A stretch of DNA of 64,000 bases. It comes from JBCCTX01 sp039197765. Its GTDB lineage: Bacteria; Bacteroidota; Bacteroidia; J057. Position numbers and translations under genes: made by a program. The DNA is taken from positions 4,770 to 68,769 of the forward strand of contig JBCCTX010000003.1 in NCBI GenBank assembly GCA_039197765.1. The letters run 5' to 3'. Positions 33,434 to 42,166 of this stretch are shown in pieces; position 1 is the first letter of the stretch, and each line of letters begins with the position of its first letter. The notes under the pieces were generated by a model. That model saw only the letters and a list, made by a program, of their open reading frames with translations. It was not told the DNA's origin and made no database searches.

Positions 33434-34303
33434 TTACTCTAAATATGACGAGATATCTATATAGGTGAACTCCATAGAGTCTTCAAAGAAGTGCCGCAAT
33501 ATTCTTTTATGAGAGGAGCCGTAGATCATGAGAAAGCGATCTTCATCACTTTCGATGAGATTTAACATATTTGCATAAATTCTTAAGTTTCTTCGGTAAT
33601 CTTTTGTTATTCCATCTGCTCCAATGTAAGAGTCCCCTGCACCTAGCTGAATCATACCACTAAGTTTATCTTGACCGCTTACCTTTTCAACTTCTTGCGA
33701 ATTCAAAAAACTGTAGTAGGCCAGTAGGGGCATAGTTGTTTTTAGCGAATCGCTAGTAGAATATTTCTTGGTAAAATAGGATGTAAAATAATTCCACTTT
33801 TCGTACAAACCTGTTTCTTTGGCATGCTGATCCCAGTCTGCTACGCGGTTCTCCAAGTGAAGGGGTGCTTGCGTATCAACTCCGTAAATATGTGGGTGAT
33901 CTAATTGCTTTGCTAGTCTAAAACCAAGTTGATACATTTCGGGAACTGGAAGCTCAAAATTACCTTTTCTGTACTCCTGATAGAGGCTATCGAGTTTTGC
34001 CTGTTTTTTTATAGGAACTTCAAGTGCTATTTTTGTCGGTTGGAATCTCTTCAAATGATCAAGAAGTTCTTGAATCTCTTTCTGTGTTTTTTCAGAGGAA
34101 ATATCTACATGGTACTTACGTTTGTAAGCATCTATATTTGATTTAAAATGAAAAGTTCCAAGTATAGCCACTTCAGCAGTGGGATAATTTATTTCACTGC
34201 GTTCAGTCTGTAGAACTTCATTATTCCCTACCTTTCTTTCTTCTTTATGGCTGCACCCAGCGAAGACTAAACATAGGTTAGCCATGATTAATATTTTTTT
34301 CAA
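33434..34303 (-). CDS. DUF5694-like lipoprotein (TraB/EreA-type fold)
   Basis: The protein matches the DUF5694 pattern: AEVAILGTFHF at the start of the domain, KIALEVPIKKQ, YGVDTQAPL and a C-terminal FLMIYGSSHKRILRHFF. The histidines and acidic residues resemble TraB/EreA-like hydrolases, but activity is unproven. A TTG at 34303 gives MKKILIMANLCLVFAGC, a good lipoprotein signal, and 289 residues. The frame stays open to an ATG at 34456, which would add 51 residues of unlikely sequence before the signal; I prefer the TTG. It lies next to the AT-rich hydrolase gene. Confidence 0.75.
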   Translation of the reverse strand: MKKILIMANLCLVFAGCSHKEERKVGNNEVLQTERSEINYPTAEVAILGTFHFKSNIDAYKRKYHVDISSEKTQKEIQELLDHLKRFQPTKIALEVPIKKQAKLDSLYQEYRKGNFELPVPEMYQLGFRLAKQLDHPHIYGVDTQAPLHLENRVADWDQHAKETGLYEKWNYFTSYFTKKYSTSDSLKTTMPLLAYYSFLNSQEVEKVSGQDKLSGMIQLGAGDSYIGADGITKDYRRNLRIYANMLNLIESDEDRFLMIYGSSHKRILRHFFEDSMEFTYIDISSYLE

Positions 34304-34841
34304 TTGGGTAGTAATTCTAGCTTGGTAAAGGACATTCCGCTCCTTATTGCTTAGCTGTTGAGGGGCCAACTCGTAATGCGAGCAACACGCTGTAAGCAAT
34401 TCCAAAATCATAATTTTTTCGAACTTCGAAGTAGGCTTTTGTCTGGTTGTTTTCATAATAACATGATTTAATGTGCCAGGGCATACATATTTTCAGGAGG
34501 AGGACCCTGGAGGCCTATTTATTTTAAAAACCTGAATGGCAACCTCTTTTAGTACCTATAATCCTCTCTAAGTTCCTGCTTGGGTTTTTAAAACCCCCTA
34601 CTTCAATGGATGGCTATATTTACATAAAAGTTTAAAATAGTCTCAAAAATCAACGTTTCACGTTGAAAAAATTGAAGAGATTTTCTGTACATGGCAAAAC
34701 TATATTAGGGCGATTTTCAATCTATTTTGGAGCTATTGGTCATCCCCAACCCCCTTCTCCATAGCAAAATTCCATCGCTACAAGGGAGATACGGGAAAAT
34801 TATCGATACGGCAAAGTCCCGTATGGATGAACACGTGTTGG
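34304..34841. other. Intergenic region upstream of the DUF5694-like gene
   Basis: This stretch contains a possible longer N-terminus of the reverse gene (to 34456) and then noncoding sequence. Visible elements are an inverted repeat at 34650-34666, a weaker GGGTTTT/AAAACCC pairing near 34590-34603 and an isolated TAGTTTTG box on the minus strand (34695-34702). No further gene is supported. Confidence 0.5.
34650..34666. promoter_or_regulatory. Inverted repeat TCAACGT-TTC-ACGTTGA, possible operator
   Basis: Seven-base arms TCAACGT (34650-34656) and ACGTTGA (34660-34666) are exact reverse complements around TTC. A following A run could make it a weak leftward hairpin, but the upstream LytTR gene ends at 34842, about 180 bases away. 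A regulator binding site upstream of the DUF5694-like gene is equally possible. Confidence 0.4.
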
Positions 34842-35549
34842 CTAAGCATCCTGCTGTTGTAACCATTGCTGGAATCTTTTCTTGTAGGTTCGCCCTACTT
34901 TCAACTCCCTTTTTCCAATGGTGAGATGGGAACTTCCCATCTGGTCTATGTAAGTCAAATTGACGATGTAGGATTTGTGTATGCGCAAAAAGTCCTCGTT
35001 CAACTTCTCGATCAGATCCTTCATCCGCATATATACTAGTTCTGGTAATTGGTCCTTTAGGTGAATTTTTACATATTCTTTCATCCCTTCAATGAAGAGG
35101 ATATCTGTCATGGCAATTTTTTTGAGTTGGTATTCACTGCGAACAAACAAAAAAGTCTGAGAGGCTTTATTGGGATGTTTTCTCCACTGATAATAGGTTC
35201 GTGCTTTATCGACTGCTTGGAGAAAGCGTTGTTCTGAAAAAGGCTTCACCAGATAGTCCAATACATTTAACTCGAAGGCTTTAGCTGCGAATTGCTCATA
35301 GGCCGTAGTGAAGATGATCAAGGGAGATAGTTGATGATCTTCGGCTACTGTAATACCGGTCATTTTGGGCATTTGAATGTCTAAAAAAATGATATCAGCC
35401 TGGTGTTCGGAAAGCCATTCGCTAACTTCTCCGCCATCTTTACATTCTCCTACTACCTGTAAGTCTTTCTGGCTTTCCACAAACCTTCTTATAAGAGAGC
35501 GAGCAAGGGGCTCATCATCAACGATGAGGCACTTCAAGAGCTTTTCCAT
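34842..35549 (-). CDS. LytTR-family response regulator
   Basis: The 235-residue protein has a receiver domain (acidic DDEP at 11-14, phospho-acceptor Asp57 in IIFLDIQMPKMTG, Lys in DYLVKPF) and a C-terminal LytTR DNA-binding domain (~135-230: FLFVRSEYQLKKI, DILFIEGMKEYVKIHL, FLRIHKSYIVNL). It is the partner of the adjacent LytS-type kinase, whose gene it overlaps by 32 bases. Targets are unknown. Confidence 0.93.
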   Translation of the reverse strand: MEKLLKCLIVDDEPLARSLIRRFVESQKDLQVVGECKDGGEVSEWLSEHQADIIFLDIQMPKMTGITVAEDHQLSPLIIFTTAYEQFAAKAFELNVLDYLVKPFSEQRFLQAVDKARTYYQWRKHPNKASQTFLFVRSEYQLKKIAMTDILFIEGMKEYVKIHLKDQLPELVYMRMKDLIEKLNEDFLRIHKSYIVNLTYIDQMGSSHLTIGKRELKVGRTYKKRFQQWLQQQDA

Positions 35550-36570
35550 TGAGGCTAAGGATTAATTGGACGGAAAAAAAGGATTCCAGTTGCTGAATAT
35601 CGAGGCGGTACTGACTGGGGTAGATAAGTGCCAATCGTTTTTTAGTATTTTCTATACCTACCCCGGAAGCTCTTTCTAAAGAGGTATAGGTAGGATTTTT
35701 GGGATTTTGAGCCAGAAAAGTCAGAACTTGATTTTCTACTGATAAGGTGAGTACCCATTTATCTTTTGCTCCCTCAATGTAACCGTGTTTGAACATGTTT
35801 TCGATAAAGGGGAGCAATAACAAAGGGGCTATAGGGTGCTTGGCATGTACCCCTTGGTGGGAAAGTTTTTTCAAGGGTAAATCCTCATATTTTAGGGAAT
35901 ATAGGGTAATCAAGGTTTGCAAGAATTGAATTTCGTCTGTCAGCTTCACCCGTTCCCCTTCCGTTCGGTAAATTAGATATCGAAGCATTTGAGATATCTC
36001 CAGTAGCATGGGTGCAGTGCGAAGGTCTTGGTCTAGGGCAAGAGAATATACATTGTTGATGGCATTGAACAAGAAGTGTGGACTGAGCTGGTTCTTTAGG
36101 ACGCGTAATTCTGTCTTGTACTCCAGAACTTTGATACGATTTCGTTCATTTTCTTGATGTATCCACCTGTCTCCCAAACTGTAGAAAAATCCCAAGAAAA
36201 AGGCCGCAGAAGAGGAGCTTACCAGTCGAAATAGAGCGGTTTGGTCATAGAATTCTTGCTCCTCAGCAGTTGTGAGGTAGGGAATAAACCAAAGCTTTTC
36301 TAGGAACATTCGAATGAAAATCACCCCGCCAACAAAGACCAGAGAGAGCGAGACATAGGACCAATAGCTTTTTTGTTCAAAAAATTTGGGGAACAAGGTA
36401 TAGGCATTGCCATAGAAAAGGAATGCCGCAAAAAGGAAGGAAATGGAAATTTTCAAAACGGCACTCCGGAAGGGAAGAAATTGGAAGGTCGAAGCCAAGA
36501 AGACTCCCCCTACTAATAGCCATACACTGAGGTGAATTGCCCAGGTGGGTATACGATACACACTATTCAT
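35518..36570 (-). CDS. LytS-type membrane sensor histidine kinase
   Basis: The 350-residue protein has four hydrophobic segments in the first ~132 residues and a short coiled linker, followed by the His_kinase domain with His165 in QLSPHFLFNAINNVYSLAL. A degenerate ATPase domain follows, with PLLLLPFIENMFKHGY (N box) and GVGIENTKKRLALIY (G2). This is the usual Bacteroidota partner of LytTR regulators. No extracytoplasmic sensor domain of size is present, so the signal probably acts in the membrane. Confidence 0.92.
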   Translation of the reverse strand: MNSVYRIPTWAIHLSVWLLVGGVFLASTFQFLPFRSAVLKISISFLFAAFLFYGNAYTLFPKFFEQKSYWSYVSLSLVFVGGVIFIRMFLEKLWFIPYLTTAEEQEFYDQTALFRLVSSSSAAFFLGFFYSLGDRWIHQENERNRIKVLEYKTELRVLKNQLSPHFLFNAINNVYSLALDQDLRTAPMLLEISQMLRYLIYRTEGERVKLTDEIQFLQTLITLYSLKYEDLPLKKLSHQGVHAKHPIAPLLLLPFIENMFKHGYIEGAKDKWVLTLSVENQVLTFLAQNPKNPTYTSLERASGVGIENTKKRLALIYPSQYRLDIQQLESFFSVQLILSLNGKALEVPHR

Positions 36571-36741
36571 AAATATTTTTTTATCCCTTCAAGCTTTTGC
36601 TCTTCGGCAAATTAAGGCGGTTTTTCAGAGTCTATTTACCGTTTGTTGAATAGTCTTTGCACTTGGTTGAAAGCGCAGCTCACGATGGGGCAAAACACAG
36701 GTACAAAGTAGTTATTGGGCCATTCTTCCATAAAAACCAAT

Positions 36742-37494
36742 ATGAAATCTTTAAAGTTAACATTTTTGACCCTTACCTTGCTTTTTTGTTTTGCCTGTGA
36801 ATCAGAAGACACAGTGTCTCCATCTTCTGAAACCCTATCCACAGATGACGCAGCCGAGATAGTATCTTCATCTGTATCGGATAATTCTGCTGGATTAAAC
36901 GCAATGGTATCCGATATAGTTCGTACCACAGAAAGCTCCCTTTCCTCTGAGATGGAGTCTCCATCCAACGGCTGTGGGTACCAAATGGATACGGTTTTTA
37001 GTACCTCCAATCCAAGTGGAACCGTGAGCACCTATTCCTTTCAATTCGCTTATGCGTATGAGATTCAATGTAAAAGTAACAACATCCCGGAGTTTGTGGC
37101 AGTTAGCTCCAGTTATGAGGGAACCTATGACGGTCCTCGGCTTGTCTCGGATAATACGGGTATTGCCTCTTTTTCTATGTCAGGTTTCCCCCTAACTCAA
37201 TCCGCGTATATAATTAATGGAGTTTATGAGCGCTCTGGGGACTTCGAATCTCGCGTTAGGAATATGACGCAGAGCAATTCGACGGTTTCTTTTGACTTGA
37301 GTGCGCTAAGCTATGACAAACAATTGGGTGAAATCAGTTCTGGTACAGCCTCCCTTAGCCTATCTGGAACCTTGAAAAGTGGAGAATCCTACAGCTACAT
37401 GGGAAGTTTATCCTTTGAAGGAAATGGGGTAGTCATCCTTACTTTGAACGGAGAAATCTATACCATAGACCTCCGGACTGGGGAAATTTCTTAA
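36742..37494 (+). CDS. Lipoprotein of unknown function
   Basis: The 250-residue product from the ATG at 36742 has a leader ending LLFCFAC with lipobox Cys. The mature protein is Ser/Thr-rich (SPSSETLSTDDAAEIVSSS) and mostly beta-strand-like, with repeated Gly/Ser/Tyr strands near the C-terminus (LSLSGTLKSGESYSYMGSLS). No domain is recognised. It precedes the M43 protease gene by 75 bases and follows the divergent kinase gene. The 36715 frame start would put 9 residues before the signal and is unlikely. Confidence 0.7.
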   Translation: MKSLKLTFLTLTLLFCFACESEDTVSPSSETLSTDDAAEIVSSSVSDNSAGLNAMVSDIVRTTESSLSSEMESPSNGCGYQMDTVFSTSNPSGTVSTYSFQFAYAYEIQCKSNNIPEFVAVSSSYEGTYDGPRLVSDNTGIASFSMSGFPLTQSAYIINGVYERSGDFESRVRNMTQSNSTVSFDLSALSYDKQLGEISSGTASLSLSGTLKSGESYSYMGSLSFEGNGVVILTLNGEIYTIDLRTGEIS

Positions 37495-37569
37495 TGCAAA
37501 TATGTGTTGAATGATCTGCCTAGGGGATACCTGGGCAGATTTTCATCTGTTCACCCCAAAATACGTCTA

Positions 37570-38751
37570 ATGAAATACGTTTTACTTTTTATTCAGCTAT
37601 GGGCCTTGCGTGTGAATCTTTCAGCACAAGAAGCTATGTACAAAATTCCGGTGGTCGTTCATGTAGTCCACAATGGAGAGGAAGTAGGATCTGGACCCAA
37701 TATCTCCTATGAGCAGATAGCCTCCCAAATTGAGGTGTTAAATGAAGACTTTCGTCGGACAAAAGGAACCAATGGTTTCAATGAGCACCCTCTGGGAACC
37801 GATACCCAAATTGAATTTTTTCTCACCCCAACAGACCCTGAGGGTAAGCTTTTGGAAGAACCTGGAGTGGATCGAGTAGATGGGGGGAGGGCTTCCTGGC
37901 CCAAGGGGAATGTCCGTAATCCGATTGACCGTGTGCTCAAGCCTATTTCCATATGGGATCCTGGACGATTTTTCAACATCTGGACTGTTAATTTTGGGGG
38001 CTTCGTATCCCGGGATTTACTGGGCTATGCCCAATTTCCGGAAGGGTCAGGGCTATCAGGCCTACCTGAGTCAGGGGAAGATCCTACCACCGACGGTATA
38101 GTAGTAGGGTATAAGTACTTTGGAAGTTCAGAGAAGGGAAGCTTCCCCGTTCTATTTGCTCCATTCAATTTGGGGAGAACTACGACCCATGAGGTAGGAC
38201 ACTGGCTGGGGCTCCGGCATATTTGGGGCGATGGAGCCTGCGGTGTCGATGATTTTTGTATGGATACTCCTGTATCAGAAAATCCTAGTTTTGGGTGTCC
38301 TGCTCAGAAGAGTACCTGTGGGACAGCAGACCTATTTGAAAACTACATGGATTATACTGACGACCCTTGTATGAATATGTTCACCCGTTGTCAGAAAGAA
38401 CGTATGCTTACGGTATTAACAAGTAGCCCACGGAGAAAAGAGTTGTTTACAAAAGAAAATATAAACCCCCCGACCTCAACATTAAATTCCTTGATGGAGG
38501 GGATAAAACTATGGCCAAACCCATCTTCTACGGGAAATTTTTGGCTGCATATTCCGCTAAGCCTCAGGGTAAGCTCCTTGGATATATATGATTTACTTGG
38601 TAAGAGGCAACTTGTGGAGGTCGACTCCAAGTCGTACACTGATAATAAATGCGTCATTTCTCTAGCCAAAAATAAGGTTGGGCTGTATATCGTTAAACTA
38701 AACTTTGTGGATGGGAGGCACTATTCAACGCGTATACTGATTCAACCTTAA
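37570..38751 (+). CDS. M43-family zinc metalloprotease with T9SS sorting tail
   Basis: From the ATG at 37570 the protein has 393 residues. A signal peptide (~1-20, ending NLSAQ) precedes a pappalysin/cytophagalysin-type domain with the HExxHxxGxxH zinc site at 207-217 (HEVGHWLGLRH) and the Met-turn ENYMDYTDDPCMNM around 257-270. The C-terminal ~75 residues (LWPNPSSTGNFWLH... GLYIVKLNFVDGRHYS... ILIQP) form a type A T9SS sorting domain. It is secreted or cell-surface attached and degrades protein outside the cell. A frame start at 37504 would place sequence before the signal peptide. Confidence 0.93.
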   Translation: MKYVLLFIQLWALRVNLSAQEAMYKIPVVVHVVHNGEEVGSGPNISYEQIASQIEVLNEDFRRTKGTNGFNEHPLGTDTQIEFFLTPTDPEGKLLEEPGVDRVDGGRASWPKGNVRNPIDRVLKPISIWDPGRFFNIWTVNFGGFVSRDLLGYAQFPEGSGLSGLPESGEDPTTDGIVVGYKYFGSSEKGSFPVLFAPFNLGRTTTHEVGHWLGLRHIWGDGACGVDDFCMDTPVSENPSFGCPAQKSTCGTADLFENYMDYTDDPCMNMFTRCQKERMLTVLTSSPRRKELFTKENINPPTSTLNSLMEGIKLWPNPSSTGNFWLHIPLSLRVSSLDIYDLLGKRQLVEVDSKSYTDNKCVISLAKNKVGLYIVKLNFVDGRHYSTRILIQP

Positions 38752-38976
38752 TCCATATGGAGAGGAAGGTTATTTCTATAAGTGCCTGAATAGAATAGAT
38801 TGGGTATTTCTTCCTTTGTGAAAAAATATTCTGTAGGGATTCTCTACAGGTAGCAAATTTATGCAAAGAAGATCCCCTGTTGTATCCATAATCAGATGAG
38901 AATAGCATATCTGCTAAGGAGATGTTTCCACCTCTGAAAACTAGAAAAGGAAATGCCCTATAATGGAATTCACGTC

Positions 38977-40155
38977 TCAACCCTCCAACTTTTCTAAGGA
39001 AATAGGTGCTCTGTACTCCTTCTTGTCAATCACGATTTTGGCGATGATTTCGGAAAGTATCTCTGAAGTCCCTCCGCCAATAGGTCCGAGGCGACTGTCT
39101 CGGAACATTCTTGCCAGCGGGTATTCTTCCATATAGCCATAGCCTCCCAAGAATTGGAGGCAATCATAGATGATTCGATCCGCCATTTGGGTAGTGAGCA
39201 ATTTGGCCATGCTGGCTTCTTTTACTACGTATTCTCCTTTGTCCAGGCGGTGGGTAATGGCATAGACGAAGGTTTTCTGGGCTTCGATTTCTGAGGCGTG
39301 CATAGCGATCCGATGCCGTAGGGCCTGAAACCTATCGATGGATTGGCCGAAGGCTTTCCTTTCGGACATGTATTGCAGGGAATATTCCAAGGCATAGTCA
39401 GCCCTTGCGACGGCATTAACGGCCATAATGAGACGCTCTAAGGCCAAATGTTGCATGAGGTAGTAAAAGCCCTGATTGGGCTCTCCCAAGATGTTTTCCT
39501 TGGGGATTTTGACGCCATCGAAGGCGATTTCTCCCGTATCGGATGCACGCCAACCCAATTTATCAAGTTTGGTGGCGTTAATTCCGGGCATACCACGATC
39601 TACCACGAAAATACTTATTCCTTTATTGCGAGCATCAGGGTCGGTCTTGGCTGCTACTATAAGGTAGTCAGAGTATACCCCATTGGTAATAAACGTCTTA
39701 GAACCGTTTAGGATATAGTGATCTCCTTCCAATACGGCTGTGGTACGCATGCCCCCAACGTCTGAACCGCCAAAAGGTTCGGTAATGCATAGACAGCCTA
39801 TTTTCTCCCCAGCAATACTAGGTTCTAAGTAGCGCTTCTTGTTCTCATAACTCCCTTCTGCATTCAAGTGCTGCATGGCGAGATAGGCATGGGCCCACAT
39901 AGCTGCTGCAAATCCTCCAGAATTGATTCGCTGCATTTCCTCTAAGAAAATGACGGTATAAAAAAGGTCTAGGTTTAGTCCGCCAAACTCCTCAGGATAA
40001 GCAAGGCCGAAATAGCCCATTTCACCCATTTTGGGCCATATATTCCCTTCTATTTTCCCCGATTTCTCCCATTCAGAAATATGAGGTACTACCTCTCGTT
40101 GGAGAAATTCCCTAAAACCTTCGCGGAATAAGTTGTGTTCTTCGGAAAAGTACAT
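38977..40155 (-). CDS. Acyl-CoA dehydrogenase
   Basis: The 392-residue flavoenzyme catalyses alpha,beta-dehydrogenation of acyl-CoA. Signatures are CITEPFGGSDVGGM (FAD/substrate), GSKTFITNG, and the C-terminal RMFRDSRLGPIGGGTSEI. The canonical catalytic Glu of medium-chain enzymes, in the x-E-GT position, is Gly here. The alternative base Glu is present in LALERLIMA, the arrangement of isovaleryl-CoA and long-chain dehydrogenases. The substrate is therefore more likely branched or long-chain. It is divergent from the M49-like lipoprotein gene, with an inverted repeat in between. Confidence 0.92.
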   Translation of the reverse strand: MYFSEEHNLFREGFREFLQREVVPHISEWEKSGKIEGNIWPKMGEMGYFGLAYPEEFGGLNLDLFYTVIFLEEMQRINSGGFAAAMWAHAYLAMQHLNAEGSYENKKRYLEPSIAGEKIGCLCITEPFGGSDVGGMRTTAVLEGDHYILNGSKTFITNGVYSDYLIVAAKTDPDARNKGISIFVVDRGMPGINATKLDKLGWRASDTGEIAFDGVKIPKENILGEPNQGFYYLMQHLALERLIMAVNAVARADYALEYSLQYMSERKAFGQSIDRFQALRHRIAMHASEIEAQKTFVYAITHRLDKGEYVVKEASMAKLLTTQMADRIIYDCLQFLGGYGYMEEYPLARMFRDSRLGPIGGGTSEILSEIIAKIVIDKKEYRAPISLEKLEG

Positions 40156-40521
40156 ATACTATTTTTTTTATTTCCCACACAAAACGTTCCAAAATAGAAA
40201 CAAATGTTCACTATTTCCCAAGTAAGAATATAACGAACTTTGAGTAATAAGAGTTTACGGTACAAAAGAATTCTTGATATATTAAGCATAATTAAACGCC
40301 CCAAGGTGCCTTCACCTTTATAGAGAAGAATTTTCAATAAACAGAAGGTATCAGAAAGGGTCCTACAAGTATGATACCTCACATATTTAAGGAGCCCACT
40401 TTACTACGACCCTCAACCTATCCCTAGTAATCCCATGAAGCCAAATACTTCGAAAAAAAGTAATTTTCTTATTGTGGTATCAAAATTATGTTTTATTTTG
40501 AGTAAAACTAATGTAAGATAC
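40156..40521. other. Divergent intergenic region with inverted repeat
   Basis: The gap between the acyl-CoA dehydrogenase start and the metallopeptidase start is AT-rich. It contains the perfect inverted repeat at 40346-40379 and a TAATTTTG box on the minus strand (40481-40488) too far from the dehydrogenase gene to assign. The reverse reading frame across 40089-40382 is not convincing. Confidence 0.5.
40346..40379. promoter_or_regulatory. Inverted repeat AGGTATCA-N18-TGATACCT, possible operator
   Basis: Eight-base arms at 40346-40353 and 40372-40379 are exact reverse complements separated by 18 bases. The repeat sits in the divergent promoter region between the acyl-CoA dehydrogenase and M49-like genes. 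No T-tract follows, which argues against a terminator and for a protein-binding site or mRNA structure. Confidence 0.45.
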
Positions 40522-42159
40522 ATGAATTACTTTTTGGCTTCTCTTCTTCTAGCAATTACTTTGTTTTTTACTGCTTCTTGTGAAGAGAGCGTTTCTAATC
40601 CAGAGAAAATTCAAGCAGAGGTTACTGTGTTATCTGCTGAATATACAGAATTTTCCCTTAAAACAGATGTAAGTAAATTGAGTGATAGCCAAAAATCCAT
40701 GATTCCCCTTCTTATTGAGGCTGCAAATATAATGGATGAATTGTTCTGGTATGAGGCATATGGAGATCAGGAAGAATTAATGGGTTCATTAGGCTCAGAA
40801 GACTTGAAGCGCTTTGCAAAAATTAATTATGGTCCTTGGGATAGGTTGGATGGAAATAAGCCCTTTGTAAGTGGAGTAGGGGATAAGCCTATAGGGGCAA
40901 ATTTTTACCCTTCTGATATGACCAAGGAAGAATTCGAAAAAAGTAGCCTGATAGATAAAGGAAGTTTATACACCTTTGTTCGTCGAGAAGGGAGTGAGTT
41001 AATCACGGTTCCCTATCACATTCAGTTTGAGGCTGAAGTAAAGGCCGCATCAGATCTTCTGTTGCAAGCTGCAGATTTGGCTGATGACGCTGGGTTAAAG
41101 CGCTACCTAACCCTACGCGCAGAAGCTTTGCTCACAGACGAGTACCAAGCAAGTGATATGGCGTGGCTGGATATGAAAGAGAATCAGATAGACGTTGTTA
41201 TCGGTCCAATTGAAACCTATGAAGATCAATTATATGGCTACAAGGCTGCTCATGAGGCTTATGTTTTAGTTAAGGATATGGAATGGAGTGAGCGATTGGC
41301 TAAATATGCGAAGTTTCTTCCGGCCCTTCAGCAAGGACTTCCTGTTGGGCAGGTTTACAAAGAAGAAAAGCCGGGAACAGATACTGAATTAAATGCCTAT
41401 GATGTTATCTATTACTCAGGAGACTGTAATGCAGGCTCCAAAACTATTGCCATTAATCTACCTAATGACGAAGAAGTCCAATTACAGAAAGGAACGAGGA
41501 GGCTTCAGCTGAAAAACGCTATGGAAGCCAAGTACGAAAAGATTTTGATTCCTATAGCGGATGTTTTGATAGACGAAAGCCTCCGTCCTTTCATAAGCTT
41601 TGATGCATTTTTTGCCAATACCATGTTTCACGAGGTAGCCCATGGATTGGGGATTAAGAATACGGTCGATGGAAAAGGGACTGTTCGAAAGGCTCTTAAG
41701 GAGCACGCTTCTGCCCTAGAAGAAGGAAAGGCCGATATGTTAGGCCTATATATGATCCGCCAACTGCATGAAAAAGGAGAGTTGGATCGACCTCTGAAAG
41801 AGTATTATGTGACATTTATGGCCTCGATATTCCGTTCTGTTCGCTTTGGGGCTTCCTCTGCCCACGGTAAAGCCAATATGATTCGCTTCAATTATTTCAA
41901 AGAAAAAGGCGCATTTACTAGAGACGCCAAAACGAAAAAGTATTCCATAGATTTTGATGCGTTTGAAGAGGCGATGGATTCCCTATCCGAAATGATTCTC
42001 ACCCTACAAGGAGATGGAGATTATGAGGCTGTATCAAGCTTAGTTGCAGATAAAGCCCAGATAGAGGAAGAACTAGCCAAAGACCTTGTGCGTTTAACCC
42101 AAGCAGGTATTCCTGTGGATATTGTGTTTAGACAGGGCTTGCAGGAATTGGGATTGTAA
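40522..42159 (+). CDS. M49-like (dipeptidyl-peptidase III family) metallopeptidase lipoprotein
   Basis: From the ATG at 40522 the protein has 545 residues, with a leader ending FFTASC (lipobox). The zinc site appears as HEVAHGLG at 370-377 and the second region as EEGKADMLGLYM, comparable with EExxA-E/D in family M49. Classical DPP III has the six-residue HExxxH; here the pentapeptide HEVAH is seen, as in some NUDIX-linked M49 relatives. VYYSGDCNAG-like and PNDEEVQLQKGTRRLQLKNAM segments are also family-typical. It probably trims short peptides at the periplasmic or outer surface. The frame is open upstream to 40435. Confidence 0.72.
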   Translation: MNYFLASLLLAITLFFTASCEESVSNPEKIQAEVTVLSAEYTEFSLKTDVSKLSDSQKSMIPLLIEAANIMDELFWYEAYGDQEELMGSLGSEDLKRFAKINYGPWDRLDGNKPFVSGVGDKPIGANFYPSDMTKEEFEKSSLIDKGSLYTFVRREGSELITVPYHIQFEAEVKAASDLLLQAADLADDAGLKRYLTLRAEALLTDEYQASDMAWLDMKENQIDVVIGPIETYEDQLYGYKAAHEAYVLVKDMEWSERLAKYAKFLPALQQGLPVGQVYKEEKPGTDTELNAYDVIYYSGDCNAGSKTIAINLPNDEEVQLQKGTRRLQLKNAMEAKYEKILIPIADVLIDESLRPFISFDAFFANTMFHEVAHGLGIKNTVDGKGTVRKALKEHASALEEGKADMLGLYMIRQLHEKGELDRPLKEYYVTFMASIFRSVRFGASSAHGKANMIRFNYFKEKGAFTRDAKTKKYSIDFDAFEEAMDSLSEMILTLQGDGDYEAVSSLVADKAQIEEELAKDLVRLTQAGIPVDIVFRQGLQELGL

Positions 42160-42166
42160 CAGTTAT

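Noticed and set aside
38693..38980. Reverse-strand 95-codon frame between the M43 protease and acyl-CoA dehydrogenase
   Set aside because: It overlaps the protease C-terminus, the sequence is low in typical protein features, and no start context is visible. The 225-base gap itself shows only a weak 6-base hairpin near 38829.
40089..40382. Reverse-strand 97-codon frame upstream of the acyl-CoA dehydrogenase
   Set aside because: It overlaps the dehydrogenase N-terminus, is composed of Leu/Ile-rich AT-driven sequence, and shows no family motif.
40481..40488. TAATTTTG box on the minus strand as a promoter for the acyl-CoA dehydrogenase
   Set aside because: It is more than 320 bases from the start codon. 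Exact six-base matches are expected by chance several times in this length of AT-rich sequence.
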